From positions 1 to 64,000 of the forward strand of contig DVJE01000003.1 in NCBI GenBank assembly GCA_018716975.1: 64,000 nucleotides of DNA, written 5' to 3'. The notes beneath the pieces were generated by a model that saw nothing but the letters and a program-made list of their open reading frames with translations, was not told the origin of the DNA and did no database searches. Shown here piece after piece: positions 34,847 to 46,066 of this stretch (position 1 is the first letter of the stretch; the number at the start of each line of letters is the position of its first letter). Source of the DNA: Candidatus Gallacutalibacter stercoravium. Its GTDB lineage: Bacteria > Bacillota > Clostridia > Oscillospirales > Acutalibacteraceae. The position numbers and the translations under genes are program-made.

Positions 34847-34906
34847 CGGCTACCCCCCTTTCTTCTTTTATCGGTTTTTCAGGCAGCTTTCTAGGTTGCC
34901 GGGGAT

Positions 34907-36277
34907 TTATTTGCCGTAATAAAGATCCAAAAACTTATCGTCGATGCGTTTGAGCTCCCCTCTGGGCAGGATGGAAAGCAGTTTCCATCCCAAATCCAAT
35001 GTCTGCTCAATATCGCGGTTGGTTTGATAACCTTGCGACACATATTCTTCTTCAAAGGCATCGGCAAACTTGGCGTAAAGCTTATCGATATCGGTCAACG
35101 CCGCTTCGCCCAAAATTACCATAAGCTCTTTAGCCTCTTTGCCGCGGGCATAGGCGGCAAACAGCTGGTTCATGGTGTTGGCGTGATCTGCCCGGGTTTT
35201 CCCCTCGCCGATGCCCTTATCTTTTAAACGCGAGAGGGAGGGCAACACGTCGATAGGCGGCGTAACCCCCTTGCGATACAACTCGCGGCTCAGAATAATC
35301 TGCCCCTCGGTAATGTAGCCCGTTAGGTCTGGAATAGGATGGGTTTTGTCATCCTCCGGCATGGTCAGGATGGGGATAAGGGTAATGCTGCCGCTTTTGC
35401 CCTTTTGCCGGCCTGCCCGCTCGTACAAAGAAGCCAGATCGGTATACATATAACCGGGGTAGCCGCGCCGGCCGGGCACCTCTTTGCGTGCTGCCGAAAC
35501 CTCCCGCAGTGCGTCAGCATAGTTGGTGATATCGGTCATAATCACCAGCACGTGCATGCCCCGCTCAAAGGCCAGATATTCCGCCGCCGTTAGTGCCATA
35601 CGCGGCGTGGCAATTCGCTCAATAGGAGGATCGTTGGCTAAGTTGATAAACATCACCGTGCGATCGATGGCGCCGGTTTGCCGAAAGCTTTCTACAAAAA
35701 AGTTGGATTCTTCAAAGGTGATGCCCATAGCGGCAAAGACCACGGCAAAAGGTTCGCTGGTGCCGCGCACCTTGGCTTGACGGGCAATTTGCGCCGCCAA
35801 ATTGGCATGGGGCAAGCCGCTGGCTGAAAAGATGGGCAGCTTTTGGCCCCGCACCAGGGTATTAAGCCCATCAATAGCCGAAACGCCCGTTTGAATAAAT
35901 TCCTGTGGATAATTGCGCGCCGCAGGGTTCATTGGCAGGCCGTTGATATCCATGCGCTTTTCCGGCAAGATTTCCGGCCCGCCGTCTATGGGATTGCCCA
36001 ACCCGTCAAACACGCGGCTAAGCATATCCTCCGACACGCCCAGCTCCATGCTGCGGCCCAAAAAGCGCACCTTGCTGTTAGAGAGGTTGATGCCAGTGGA
36101 GCTTTCAAACAGCTGCACCAGCGCGTCGGTTCCGTTTATCTCTAGCACCTTGCACCGCCGCTTTTCACCGTTAAACAGCTCAATTTCTCCCAACTCGTCA
36201 TAGGTGACGTGTTCCACGCCGCGCACCAGCATTAAAGGACCTGCAACCTCTTCGATTGTTCTGTATTCCCTGGGCAT
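34907..36277 (-). CDS. ntpB: V-type ATPase subunit B (non-catalytic)
   Basis: A 456-residue regulatory head subunit. In place of a working Walker A it has [20 protein letters not shown], as expected for B subunits. [18 protein letters not shown] and [32 protein letters not shown] are characteristic. Its ATG overlaps the stop of subunit A by one base (TAATG), so translation is coupled and A and B would be made in equal amounts. Confidence 0.97.
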   Translation of the reverse strand: MPREYRTIEEVAGPLMLVRGVEHVTYDELGEIELFNGEKRRCKVLEINGTDALVQLFESSTGINLSNSKVRFLGRSMELGVSEDMLSRVFDGLGNPIDGGPEILPEKRMDINGLPMNPAARNYPQEFIQTGVSAIDGLNTLVRGQKLPIFSASGLPHANLAAQIARQAKVRGTSEPFAVVFAAMGITFEESNFFVESFRQTGAIDRTVMFINLANDPPIERIATPRMALTAAEYLAFERGMHVLVIMTDITNYADALREVSAARKEVPGRRGYPGYMYTDLASLYERAGRQKGKSGSITLIPILTMPEDDKTHPIPDLTGYITEGQIILSRELYRKGVTPPIDVLPSLSRLKDKGIGEGKTRADHANTMNQLFAAYARGKEAKELMVILGEAALTDIDKLYAKFADAFEEEYVSQGYQTNRDIEQTLDLGWKLLSILPRGELKRIDDKFLDLYYGK

Positions 36278-38058
36278 TACAAGTCCTCCTTTTGGGCGGC
36301 TTGGGCAGCAGCCTCATCTATCTCTTTTGCCAGCTGATGAATAACCGCCTGGTATTCATCCTCCTGCCGGTTGCTTTGCACATATTTAAAACGCCCAATG
36401 CGTTCTCTCACCGGTAGTGAAACCAACTTTTCCACCGAAACGCCTTTCTCCAGCGCTTGCATGGATTTGTCAAAGTATTGCAGCACCAGCTGCATCATCA
36501 TGTGTTGTTTATCCAAGGGAGTGTAGGTATCCACCTCGTGAAAAGCGTTTTGATGCAAAAAGTCTTCCCGTATCGACCGGGCCGCCTCCAGCTTCAGCCG
36601 ATCCGGCGCCGAGAGGGCATCCATACCCACCAGCTTAACAATTTCTTCCAGCTCAGCTTCCTCTTGCAGCAAACGCATCAACCGCCCGCGCAGCTCCATC
36701 CAGTCAGACGCCACCTGTTTATTGAACCAATCCGCCATCGTGTCCACATACAGCGAATAACTGGTCAGCCAGTTCACCGCCGGAAAATGACGCCGGTAGG
36801 CCAGCGATGCGTCCAGCCCCCAAAACACCTTGACGATGCGCAGGGTGGCCTGAGAAACCGGCTCAGAAATATCGCCGCCGGGGGGAGAAACGGCCCCCAC
36901 CACCGACAAAGCACCCTCGCGCCCCTCGCTGCCCACCGTGATAACACGGCCGGCCCGCTCGTAAAACTGAGCCAAACGGCTGCCCAAATAGGCGGGGTAA
37001 CCCTCTTCGCCGGGCATCTCCTCCAGCCGGCCGGACATTTCACGCAGCGCCTCGGCCCACCGGGAGGTGGAATCCGCCATAAGCGCCACAGAATAGCCCA
37101 TATCGCGAAAATACTCTGCAATCGTAATGCCGGTATAAATAGACGCCTCCCGCGCCGCCACGGGCATATCGGATGTATTGGCAATGAGCACAGTGCGCTT
37201 CATTAAAGAATAGCCGGATTTTGGATCCTTCAGTTCAGGGAACTCATTGAGCACGTCGGTCATCTCATTGCCCCGTTCCCCACAACCGATATACACCACA
37301 ATATCCGCCTCAGCCCACTTAGCCAGCTGATGCTGCACCACGGTCTTGCCGCTGCCAAAGGGGCCGGGCACTGCCGCTACGCCGCCCTTGGCAATGGGGA
37401 ACAAGGTGTCTATCACCCGCTGGCCGGTGATAAGCGGCATATCGGGCGACAGCTTTTTTTGATAAGGTCGCCCCACACGCACCGGCCATTTTTGCATCAG
37501 GGTCAGCGCGCGTTCACCGCCGTTGGCGTCTTGCAGCACCGCTACGGTTTCTTCTATGGTAAATTCCCCCGGGGCGATAGATTTTATGGTGCCCACCATG
37601 CCGTTTGGCACCATAATTTTGTGCTGCACAATCTCTGTTTCCTGCACTGTGCCGATAATATCGCCGCCAGAAACCGCATCGCCGGCTTCTACACAAGGAG
37701 TAAAACGCCATTTAATATGCCGTTTTAGGGCCGGAACCTCTACGCCACGATGCAGATTGTTGCCTGAAGCCGCCATAATATCATCCAGCGGCCTTTGAAT
37801 GCCGTCGAATATGCTGCCGATAAGGCCCGGCCCCAGCTCCACGCTCAGCGGCGCGCCGGTGGATTCCACCGGCTCTCCAGGCCCTAGGCCGGAAGTTTCT
37901 TCATAGACCTGTACCGAAGCCTGGTCGCCGTGCATTTCAATAATTTCGCCGATAAGCCGCTGCTGGCTGACGCGCACCACATCGAACATATTCGCGTCCC
38001 GCATGCCTTCGGCAATCACCAGCGGGCCGGCCACCTTGCGGATGGTACCTATACTCAT
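36277..38058 (-). CDS. ntpA: V-type ATPase subunit A (catalytic)
   Basis: A 593-residue catalytic subunit with Walker [14 protein letters not shown] (near residue 230), the long non-homologous insertion of V/A-type A subunits (about 115-190), and the [40 protein letters not shown] core. Length matches the family. The frame opens 28 codons upstream; ATG 38058 ([12 protein letters not shown]) is the normal N-terminus. Reversible ATP hydrolysis drives rotation of D/F and ion movement through K and I. Confidence 0.97.
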   Translation of the reverse strand: MSIGTIRKVAGPLVIAEGMRDANMFDVVRVSQQRLIGEIIEMHGDQASVQVYEETSGLGPGEPVESTGAPLSVELGPGLIGSIFDGIQRPLDDIMAASGNNLHRGVEVPALKRHIKWRFTPCVEAGDAVSGGDIIGTVQETEIVQHKIMVPNGMVGTIKSIAPGEFTIEETVAVLQDANGGERALTLMQKWPVRVGRPYQKKLSPDMPLITGQRVIDTLFPIAKGGVAAVPGPFGSGKTVVQHQLAKWAEADIVVYIGCGERGNEMTDVLNEFPELKDPKSGYSLMKRTVLIANTSDMPVAAREASIYTGITIAEYFRDMGYSVALMADSTSRWAEALREMSGRLEEMPGEEGYPAYLGSRLAQFYERAGRVITVGSEGREGALSVVGAVSPPGGDISEPVSQATLRIVKVFWGLDASLAYRRHFPAVNWLTSYSLYVDTMADWFNKQVASDWMELRGRLMRLLQEEAELEEIVKLVGMDALSAPDRLKLEAARSIREDFLHQNAFHEVDTYTPLDKQHMMMQLVLQYFDKSMQALEKGVSVEKLVSLPVRERIGRFKYVQSNRQEDEYQAVIHQLAKEIDEAAAQAAQKEDL

Positions 38059-38128
38059 TCCTATCACCACGCCTTTTCTTTTCCGATTTGCACGATTCGC
38101 AACCCAAAAGCCGCGCAACACCCGGCCA

Positions 38129-38449
38129 TCAACCGCCGCCAAAAATAATATCGGAGCCCACCGCTTGTTCCACTGATTTTTTTACATTTTGCATACCGGC
38201 GCCCGTGTTGCCCGACACGCCGGGAATGGGGATAATGGCCGGTAGCGGCTGGGCACGGTAAGCATCCAACTCTTCTTCCAGCGCAGCCGCCAGGGCCTCT
38301 GTGATATAAACCACGGCATATTCGCCCTGGGCCAACCGGCGCAGCTGCCTACCCGCCTGCGCAGGATCTGAAATTGGAAAAATCTCCAACCCCAGGGCGG
38401 CAAAACCGTAGACGCTGTCTCTATCTCCCATTACAGCCACTTTATACAT
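38129..38449 (-). CDS. ntpF: V-type ATPase subunit F
   Basis: A 106-residue small central-stalk subunit with a Rossmann-like fold: [22 protein letters not shown] at the N-terminus and LPAIIPIPG mid-domain. It partners subunit D. Its start overlaps the end of subunit C by eight bases. Confidence 0.94.
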   Translation of the reverse strand: MYKVAVMGDRDSVYGFAALGLEIFPISDPAQAGRQLRRLAQGEYAVVYITEALAAALEEELDAYRAQPLPAIIPIPGVSGNTGAGMQNVKKSVEQAVGSDIIFGGG

Positions 38450-39416
38450 ACATATCCCTCAGTCTCGCCCGTATGGCGTCGCCGTCAAGATGGTTGCGCT
38501 TGCCCGACAATATCATACGCACGGTTTTTATTTCATTCTCTCTTGCCAGCAAATAAGCGGCCAACGGCGCAACCGTAAAGGGATTGCTCTTTTGCCCGGC
38601 GATAAGAGACATCATTTCATCGTCGCACCACTTTTCAAAAGCAGAGGCAGAGCGCGCTATCGCCTTCGCCGCCCCGGTATAAGGCGTGGTTTCCAAATAC
38701 TGAAAGAGCGTTTCTTCCTTTTGAGCCGCTTGCGCCAGCCGCTCCACATCCAGCGTGGGGCAGGGCGCCAACGCACGGCGCAAAAAAGCCGCGCTTTTGC
38801 CGGTGCGCTGCCCACGCACGGCAATTTTAATATCTGCTGTAGCCACCGTCAGCTGGGCGTATTGGGTAATCATTTCATCGCCGCTTTCCTGCCCTGCCAG
38901 CAATGTAGCACACAGCGCGGCTTTATCCAAAATAATATCGCACAGCTGGCCGTCGCGGGTATGCAGCAGCGCAAGATAAGCCTCTTTGCCCGGATCCCCT
39001 AAAAAGGCAGGCAGCAAGGCAAAGTCATTTTCCCGCACGGCGCGCAGCATTAGCTGGGCGTCCACCATGCCCTGTACCGGAAAAAGACTTTGCAACAAAT
39101 CTTCCGGCGCGTCTGTTACCACCGCCTTAATCGCTGCTTTTAGGTTTTGAAAATCCGACCGGTACAAAAAGGCGCGGAAAACCGAAAGATCACCCACCAA
39201 CTCACGCAGCAAAGCCCAAGTTTTTTCCCTTTCCATCTCTAAAATGCACTCCGCTTCTAAGCCCGGCGTTCCATCCCCCCAACCCTTCTCGGCCAACACG
39301 CGCAGGCATTCTTCATAACTGCCGCAGGACATCAGCCGTTCAATCACCTGCCGGTTAAAAAGGGACAACTCCTTTACCCGAATACGCGCCACTGCGTAAG
39401 CATATTGCTCGTTCAC
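38442..39416 (-). CDS. ntpC: V-type ATPase subunit C (AC39/V0 d-like)
   Basis: A 324-residue helical, funnel-shaped protein linking the central stalk to the K ring. It has the three-fold repeat pattern of the AC39 family (YAYAVARIRVKE N-terminus; FRAFLYRSDFQNLKAAIKA; REFLRxx-like C-terminal helices, here ENEIKTVRMILSGKRNHL). Starts at GTG behind GGAGG. Sequence is less conserved than other subunits, but operon position confirms it. Confidence 0.93.
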   Translation of the reverse strand: MNEQYAYAVARIRVKELSLFNRQVIERLMSCGSYEECLRVLAEKGWGDGTPGLEAECILEMEREKTWALLRELVGDLSVFRAFLYRSDFQNLKAAIKAVVTDAPEDLLQSLFPVQGMVDAQLMLRAVRENDFALLPAFLGDPGKEAYLALLHTRDGQLCDIILDKAALCATLLAGQESGDEMITQYAQLTVATADIKIAVRGQRTGKSAAFLRRALAPCPTLDVERLAQAAQKEETLFQYLETTPYTGAAKAIARSASAFEKWCDDEMMSLIAGQKSNPFTVAPLAAYLLARENEIKTVRMILSGKRNHLDGDAIRARLRDMYV

Positions 39417-39460
39417 CGTTTCCCTCCTTTCATACCTTACAGACGATTAACGGCGATAGG

Positions 39461-40072
39461 TCAAGACGCTGGGAAGAGGATGTGGTGCGCACAATCCTGC
39501 AGCGCTTCCTGCTTACCGGCAAACATGGCTTCAAAGGTGCAGTTCATCTCAATACCGCCGTAAATTAAAATAAATCCATCAGAAAAGCCTACCGGCAACG
39601 GCCTATCCGCAGCGGCCAAGGTCAACGCCCCTTTATGCGCGGCGGCCACCTCGTTTATTCGCTTCAAATAATTCTCGGGCAGCCTTTGCCTATCCGCCGG
39701 CGGGAACAGGATCTCCCCTTTCTCGGGTAGCACCGCCTTATCCAATATGCGCAGCAACAAATCGAAATATTGATCCTCAGGCAAAGATACCAGCGCCTGC
39801 CTGGCTTCTGTTAGCACGTGGCGGATGCAATCCTGTTTCGTTTTCAGCAGCCTTCTTTTTTGCTCCAGCGCGGCGGCCGATTTTTCCCGTTGGGCCAGCT
39901 CCTCGCAATAAGCGCGGGTACTCTCTTGCAGTTGCTTCACCTGAAGTTGCGCTTCATGCCGGGCCTGTTGCATCAGTTCTTGGGCTTGATCGCGGGCTTG
40001 CTGCAAGATCTCTTCTGCGGCGGCTTGAGCATCCTGCTGGATTTGCTGCAATATTTTTTCCAGTCCTGTCAT
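39461..40072 (-). CDS. ntpE: V-type ATPase subunit E (peripheral stalk)
   Basis: A 203-residue stator subunit with a long N-terminal Ala/Gln/Glu-rich coiled coil (about residues 5-95) and a globular C-terminal head-binding domain. GGGGAGG seven bases before ATG 40072 sets the start; the frame opens 21 codons earlier. It should pair with the coiled-coil H subunit at 42808. Confidence 0.92.
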   Translation of the reverse strand: MTGLEKILQQIQQDAQAAAEEILQQARDQAQELMQQARHEAQLQVKQLQESTRAYCEELAQREKSAAALEQKRRLLKTKQDCIRHVLTEARQALVSLPEDQYFDLLLRILDKAVLPEKGEILFPPADRQRLPENYLKRINEVAAAHKGALTLAAADRPLPVGFSDGFILIYGGIEMNCTFEAMFAGKQEALQDCAHHILFPAS

Positions 40073-40115
40073 AACGCTTCCTCCCCACTGTGCTTGCGGT
40101 TTTTTATGGAAGAGG

Positions 40116-40739
<624 letters not shown>

Positions 40740-40743
40740 CTAT

Positions 40744-42774
40744 CTACTTATTTTCATATCGTTCGTCCTCTTGCATTTTATAGTATTTTGTTTTTGCGCC
40801 GAAGGGGGCAAATTTACGGCCACCGCCTGAATAAAACTTGCCGAAAAACTCTACATATTGCAAACGGTTGGTGTGCACATAGGCACCCAACAAATTGATG
40901 CCGATATTCAGCGTATGCCCAATGACAAACACCAATATAAACACAACGGCGCCCAAAACACCGCCGCCTACCATGCCGCCCATTTGATTAAACACAGAGG
41001 CAATAACCCCCGTGGCCAAGCCCAAAGCCAGTAAACGTGAATAAGACAAAATATCGCTTAAGTAGCCCGACACGTTATAAAGGCCGTAAAGCCCTTTTAG
41101 CAGCCGCTTGAGCGGATTGCGGGATTCCCTGCCTGCCGTGGCGACAATGCCCACCGCGCCCACAATTGCGCACAGGCCGGCCACCGTTCCCACCCCGGCG
41201 GGGAGCACAAAACCCAGCCCCAACATACTGGTTGCCATTTCCACCGAAAGCAAATAAAGAATGCCGCCGCCCACCAGTAAATACCAGAAGATCACGTCAT
41301 ATATGGCGTCTTTGTACTTTTTTTGCTTAACATCCTGATAAAAAAGCATTCCCAAGCCGGTAAACAGGTGCACAATCCCCAACAGAAAGCTAAACACCAG
41401 TAGCCGCATGGGTTCCTCAGAAGGGGTAAACCAAAGGGGCGGAATGGTTATTTCTGTCTGGAAAAAGGTTTGTGAAACCACCGTAATGGCATCGCCGAAA
41501 TAGCTGCCGAACATCACGCCCCAGAAGATGGTGGAAATCCCGCCGTAAAGGAACATTTGCAGGGTTTTGCGCATGCCCGACTCCATGTTTTGATACTTAT
41601 GCAGAGCAAAGGCGCAAAACAGCACCATAATCAGCCCATAAGCCGCATCTGAAAGCATCATGCCAAACAGCACATAGTAAAATATCGCCATTACCGAGCA
41701 GGGATCCACTTCCCCCTTGCCGGGTAGGCTGTAACTTTCCAGCACCGGCTCCACCGGAGCGGCAAAGGCATTGTTTTTTAACAAAACCGGAGTATCCTCT
41801 TTCTCATCCGGCTGCTGCAACTCCACATAAGCTTCGTATTTCTCGGCAAGGCATTGCGCCAAAGAAGACGCTGCCTTTTGGGGAATGTAGCCGGTTACCA
41901 AAAAAGTATGCTTAGACTGTGCCAACTCCCCTAGTACCTGATATCTTTCCGCGCGCATGGCATTATAGTCCGCTGTTAATCTGAAATCTTCACGCCGGTT
42001 GGCATTAGAGCTGATTTCTTCTTGCGCGGCGTCAATCTCTTGCTGGGCGGCATCCCGCTTCCGTTGCAGCTCCTGCGCCCGTTGCTTTGGCGTTTCGCGC
42101 GAAGGAGCCGAAGGCTTGGCAAAACCCATAGCGCGCAGGATTTCATCAACACGCGCTTTGTCGCACAGCGGGCACAATATAACCACACAGGTTTGCTCCG
42201 GCGAAGCACTAACGATTTCAACCCCCAACTTGTTCAGCTCCGGCTCCTGCTGCGCTACGGCTTGCAAAATCATTTCTTCCGTTTGCTGGCCGGGCAGCTG
42301 GCCCACAAAAGCAGCCGTGGCGCGCGTGCCAGAAAAACGCATAGAAATATCCAGCTTCATCCAAGGGCGCAGTGCCTCTAGTTGAGAATCCAAACGCGCG
42401 ATCTCCGCCTGGTTTTCATCAACATTTTTTTGCAACGCCACCACGCGGTTTGCCGCGCGAGTGCATTCCTCCGCCCGCTGCGCAAACTGATAATATTGCT
42501 TTGCCGTAAGCGGCGACCGCCCCGAAAACATAGACAGCAAAGGCTTTTTTTCCGGCGCATAGCGGTCTAAAATATCCAGAGCGCGGCCGGCTATATCCAC
42601 ATTTTTTTCAAATAGCCGCTGAGATTCATTGGTATCCATCCGGCTAAAAACGCTATCTTCACAGTTGGAGGCTGTAATTTCCACCACGCCGCAGCGTTGC
42701 AGCTTCTCCAAAATGCCTTTTCGATGCTGCTTCAGGGCAAGAATGCTGATTCGTTGCATGGCTACCACCGCCAT
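40744..42774 (-). CDS. ntpI: V-type ATPase subunit I (membrane a subunit)
   Basis: A 676-residue two-part subunit. The cytosolic N-terminal half (about 1-345) is rich in coiled coil and binds the peripheral stalks; the C-terminal half (about 355-660) has seven to eight membrane helices forming the ion half-channels. The helix stretch NVSGYLSDILSYSRLLALGLATGVIASVFN contains the essential arginine (SYSRLLALGLA). Starts at ATG behind AAAGGAGG. Second gene of the operon. Confidence 0.96.
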   Translation of the reverse strand: MAVVAMQRISILALKQHRKGILEKLQRCGVVEITASNCEDSVFSRMDTNESQRLFEKNVDIAGRALDILDRYAPEKKPLLSMFSGRSPLTAKQYYQFAQRAEECTRAANRVVALQKNVDENQAEIARLDSQLEALRPWMKLDISMRFSGTRATAAFVGQLPGQQTEEMILQAVAQQEPELNKLGVEIVSASPEQTCVVILCPLCDKARVDEILRAMGFAKPSAPSRETPKQRAQELQRKRDAAQQEIDAAQEEISSNANRREDFRLTADYNAMRAERYQVLGELAQSKHTFLVTGYIPQKAASSLAQCLAEKYEAYVELQQPDEKEDTPVLLKNNAFAAPVEPVLESYSLPGKGEVDPCSVMAIFYYVLFGMMLSDAAYGLIMVLFCAFALHKYQNMESGMRKTLQMFLYGGISTIFWGVMFGSYFGDAITVVSQTFFQTEITIPPLWFTPSEEPMRLLVFSFLLGIVHLFTGLGMLFYQDVKQKKYKDAIYDVIFWYLLVGGGILYLLSVEMATSMLGLGFVLPAGVGTVAGLCAIVGAVGIVATAGRESRNPLKRLLKGLYGLYNVSGYLSDILSYSRLLALGLATGVIASVFNQMGGMVGGGVLGAVVFILVFVIGHTLNIGINLLGAYVHTNRLQYVEFFGKFYSGGGRKFAPFGAKTKYYKMQEDERYENK

Positions 42775-42807
42775 CGCTTACCCTCCTTTCGGGAGAATCG
42801 CGGCATA

Positions 42808-43131
42808 TTAGGCCAACAATTGATCTAACACCGCCTTTATCGCCTGCTGCTGTTTTTGCGCCGCTTGCTGTTGCAAAAGCGCAATTTCTTGCCGCCCCTT
42901 CTGTTCTATACGGCGGCGCTCTTCGCCCGCCCTGTTTCGGGCTTCCTGTTGCTGCTGGGCAGCTTCGGCCTGCGCCTGCCGCACTTGTTGCTGCACCAAA
43001 TCCGCAGCGGCCCTTTTGGCTTCTTGCAGCAAATCCTCTGCTTGCCGGCGGGCCTGTTCCTCTATTGCATCGGCCTGTTGCTCTGCGTGGCGCACCTTAT
43101 CTATCATTTCTTGGGCCAAAATTACCACCAC
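42808..43131 (-). CDS. V-type ATPase subunit G/H (peripheral stalk coiled coil)
   Basis: A 107-residue protein that is almost entirely a Gln/Ala/Glu/Arg-rich coiled coil, as in the G (bacterial H) stalk subunit that pairs with E. First gene of the V-ATPase operon, 33 bases before subunit I. The ORF begins at GTG (43131); an ATG eight codons later (43107) is an alternative start. Assignment rests on composition and position, not on specific motifs. Confidence 0.85.
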   Translation of the reverse strand: MVVILAQEMIDKVRHAEQQADAIEEQARRQAEDLLQEAKRAAADLVQQQVRQAQAEAAQQQQEARNRAGEERRRIEQKGRQEIALLQQQAAQKQQQAIKAVLDQLLA

Positions 43132-43155
43132 CGATCCCCGGTAATTTGTTCACTT

Positions 43156-43184
43156 ATTATACTCGCTTTATTTCACAAGTTCAA
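43156..43184 (-). promoter_or_regulatory. Promoter of the V-ATPase operon
   Basis: On the minus strand TTGAAC (43179-43184), 17 bases, TATAAT (43156-43161), 25 bases before the first gene. Confidence 0.75.
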
Positions 43185-43238
43185 CCAAAATGGCAAAAAA
43201 CATTCATGATAATTTTATATTAAAAGCAATATCGTTGT

Positions 43239-44069
43239 CTATTTTATCCAATTTTGAGCGATCCAAGTTGCCACAGCATCTTTCTCATTGCTGCCAATTA
43301 CGATATCGGCCGCTTGGCGTGCTCCAGACGAGGCCCCAGCCACAACAACTCCTACATCGGCTGCCCGCAGCAGATCGATATCGTTATCATTATCTCCAAA
43401 GGCCACCAGCCTATCCGCACCCAGGGCTTCTTTTATCTGTGCCGCGCCATTGCTTTTGCTGGCGCTGCGCGAAAATACCTCTAAATAGTAATTGTTTTGA
43501 TCATAAATATCGCGATAAAAAACACAACGTATTCCCGCCACTTTACAAAGGGAATCGTACAATGGGCGCAGTCTTTGGTAGCTATCCTGCATGGTAAAAT
43601 AAACCGGCCGGCTTTGCGCAGGCACCTGCAAATTGGCCGTCTGTTCAAAACGTTTATAAGCCTTGCCCCGGCGCTCCTCGTAAAAGCGGCGTTCGCAATC
43701 ATTGGCCAGTTGTTCAAACAGCACACATATTTCATTTTGTTCCATCAGATACAAAAAGGGCGTACGCCCATGCCGCCGGCAAAGCTGTAACACCAGCGCG
43801 GCATCCTTTTGCGCTATAGGGCAGCAGCCGGTGTACTGCTTTGCTGCAAAATCGTAAAACAAAGCGCCGTTGAGCAGCACACCGGGCAACGTAAGGGCCA
43901 ACGGCTTTAAAACCGCAGCGGCTGTGGCCGCACTGCGGGCGGTGGCAACGGTAAAAAGCAGGCCGCGCTGCAATAGATCGTTCAGAATATGCACCGAGGC
44001 AGGGCCAACCGTTTTATCGGCGCGCAACAGAGTCCCATCTAGATCTGAGATAAATACCGTTTTTATCAT
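43239..44069 (-). CDS. HAD-superfamily phosphatase, Cof-type
   Basis: A 276-residue type IIB HAD hydrolase. Motif I is FISDLDGTLL (nucleophile Asp near residue 8), motif II VATARS, motif III the lysine in SRSASKSNG, and motif IV LVAFGDNDNDIDLLRAADVGVVVA. The cap domain sits between motifs II and III. Family members dephosphorylate sugar phosphates or flavin/pyridoxal precursors; the substrate is open. ATG at 44069 has GGGGAGGG before it; an in-frame start seven codons earlier is rejected. The MBL gene ends 17 bases upstream, so the two are likely cotranscribed. Confidence 0.9.
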   Translation of the reverse strand: MIKTVFISDLDGTLLRADKTVGPASVHILNDLLQRGLLFTVATARSAATAAAVLKPLALTLPGVLLNGALFYDFAAKQYTGCCPIAQKDAALVLQLCRRHGRTPFLYLMEQNEICVLFEQLANDCERRFYEERRGKAYKRFEQTANLQVPAQSRPVYFTMQDSYQRLRPLYDSLCKVAGIRCVFYRDIYDQNNYYLEVFSRSASKSNGAAQIKEALGADRLVAFGDNDNDIDLLRAADVGVVVAGASSGARQAADIVIGSNEKDAVATWIAQNWIK

Positions 44070-44086
44070 CGTTCCCTCCCCTATCC

Positions 44087-45418
44087 TCATCCATCCGATT
44101 CATATCCAATTCCCTGCATATCGCAAAAACACCCTCGGTCACCGCGGTGCGACACCACGTAAATCCCGCAGCCGTTGCGCCTTTTTTGGCCGGCACACAT
44201 GGGGCAACGCAGGGTTAACAGGCCGTGTGGGCCTGCCTCCCAACAAAAAGAAGTGCGGTTACAACAGCCGCCCCGCTCCTGCATCCACACGCATGCGCTG
44301 GGGTTTGTGCAGTGCTTAATCCCTTCATCGGCAGGATAATTCTCACATATCATACCGCCTGCGTGATAATCGCCGTTTGAAATGAGGATATGTGTTTTGG
44401 CGATATCATAGAACCGATCCGACCAACTGCCCTGGGTGCCATGGTGGGGCGCTTTAAATATGTAATACCCGTCGTACAAATCTTCAGCGATTTCGTCAAA
44501 GGTTTCAGGGGTGGCGTCGCCCGTCATCAAAATATCGTTATACGATCCTGCGCTGGTGCGCCGGTTTTGGTAAACCACGCTGGCCATATTCTGCATAAAG
44601 CTATATTCCGCCCTCACCGACGGCGCGTTCAAGATATCCACAACATCGGGCGCCGTGGGCAACAGCAGCAAACTGGTTGATAGCTCCTCAATCTCATCCA
44701 GTAAGCAGCGCAGCTTGTTAATGCTGGCTTCTACCGCCTGGGCGTCCCTTTTACGCCCTATTGCACAAAGCGTGCAGCAACGCAAATACTCGGCGCAGAA
44801 TTCTTTTTTTAGCCTTAAAAAAAGCGGCGCGTTTTCTCCCAAAAATGGGGAGGACAGACACACATCCAGCTGCTCTACCGTATCGGTAAATAGTCCGGAG
44901 TAGGGATATTCCTCGCGCTTCGGCCACAGAACATCATACGTTACACCGTCAAACGAGAACGCATCGCCCCGCCCCACTGTGCTAACCGCCCCTTGCCCCG
45001 TGATGGCGCGCAGCCGCTCAAAAATGCGCAGGGCGCTAACACTCATTTGGGAATATTCGCTTTGCCTGCCCAAAAAAGCGAACACATAAATTGCAAACTC
45101 CAACAGTAACGCCCGCCCCTTGACATTGGCCGGCGCGGCGGGCAACAAAATGGTGTCAAAATACTGAGGGCGTAGGCGCAAAATTTCTCGCAAGCCCGAC
45201 ATATGATCCCGATGAAAATGCGTCAGCAAAAAAGCTTTATGGCGCTTGCCCGCGTAGCGGGCCATTAAAGAATGGCGCACATAATCGGCCACATCGCTTC
45301 CCGTTTCTCGCAGCTTGTGGTTCATAGAGCCGCAATCGGTCATTAAAATGGTGTTGTCCGCTCCGCCAATCACTATGCATTCGCCAAATTCCATATTATG
45401 AAGTTCCAGCCACTGCAT
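44087..45418 (-). CDS. MBL-fold hydrolase with Cys-rich C-terminus
   Basis: A 443-residue metallo-beta-lactamase-fold protein. The metal motif is LTHFHRDHMSG (near residue 66), with MTGDATPETF and FKAPHHGTQGSWSD (near 320-345) supplying later ligands. The order is most like the ComEC C-terminal nuclease-type domain. A long insertion (about 100-290) with little recognisable sequence separates the first motif from the later ones. The last 75 residues hold ten cysteines, including CCNRTSFC, CPMC and CFC, and may bind zinc. No signal peptide. Function unknown; it adjoins an HAD phosphatase. The start may be seven codons further upstream. Confidence 0.75.
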   Translation of the reverse strand: MQWLELHNMEFGECIVIGGADNTILMTDCGSMNHKLRETGSDVADYVRHSLMARYAGKRHKAFLLTHFHRDHMSGLREILRLRPQYFDTILLPAAPANVKGRALLLEFAIYVFAFLGRQSEYSQMSVSALRIFERLRAITGQGAVSTVGRGDAFSFDGVTYDVLWPKREEYPYSGLFTDTVEQLDVCLSSPFLGENAPLFLRLKKEFCAEYLRCCTLCAIGRKRDAQAVEASINKLRCLLDEIEELSTSLLLLPTAPDVVDILNAPSVRAEYSFMQNMASVVYQNRRTSAGSYNDILMTGDATPETFDEIAEDLYDGYYIFKAPHHGTQGSWSDRFYDIAKTHILISNGDYHAGGMICENYPADEGIKHCTNPSACVWMQERGGCCNRTSFCWEAGPHGLLTLRCPMCAGQKRRNGCGIYVVSHRGDRGCFCDMQGIGYESDG

Positions 45419-46066
45419 GCAAGGCAGTTCCCCTTTCACAGTTATATTTTAGAAATGAAATGCGGGGCAATTGCGATATCGCTCTGGCAATAAAGCGCCA
45501 AAATCGATCCATCCTAGGTTTTCAACAAGTAGGGATTGCTCCTTTGGGAATACCCATCGATTTAAATATGCAATAAAGTCGTTTCCATTATAGCATAATC
45601 CACCGTTTCTTTATACTTTTTAGCGTAAGGGCTTGTTTTAGCCATGTGCCACAAAAGTCCAGACAGTATTTTGCTCAATGAGCCGCAAACGACATCGGGA
45701 ACAGAATCAACCTTTCTACTACCATCTGCGCGAATGACTACATTTTTCCAAAACGTTGCCCTTTTTTTAGGTTTTTGCGCGTTACGGATTTTTTATGCGC
45801 CTTCTTTATCTGCAATATAACACATAAGCAGCCGGAACACAACTTGTTCAACAGCCGAATACGCTTCATTACCGTATCAGCACTAATGCAACGTGTCCAT
45901 AGCATACATCTGCCCATTCATACGTTTTAATATCCGATTGATATTTGCAATAATTTTCTGCAAAAGAAAAATGCAAGAATGCTAAAGATAAGTGGTAAAG
46001 GGCATCGCCATATGCTAAAATCATGACTGATAACCGGGCTGAAAAGGGAATACGTGGAGGTGCTGC
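45419..46066. other. AT-rich intergenic patch with degraded coding sequence
   Basis: About 650 bases without an intact gene. The right part holds a likely gene fragment (separate entry), and the last bases supply the ribosome binding site of the HAD gene at 46067. Composition is clearly richer in A+T than the flanks. Confidence 0.5.
45562..45792 (-). pseudogene. Fragment of an unrecognised coding sequence
   Basis: On the minus strand a frame stays open for 76 codons down to TAA at 45562, with protein-like composition (FWKNVVIRADGSRKVDSV, LLWHMAKTSPYAKKYKE). It has no start codon near its beginning and is preceded in the same frame by several stops separated by further plausible stretches (YGNEAYSAVEQVVFRLL). 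This looks like a decayed gene with stops and perhaps frameshifts. I do not recognise the family. Confidence 0.35.
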
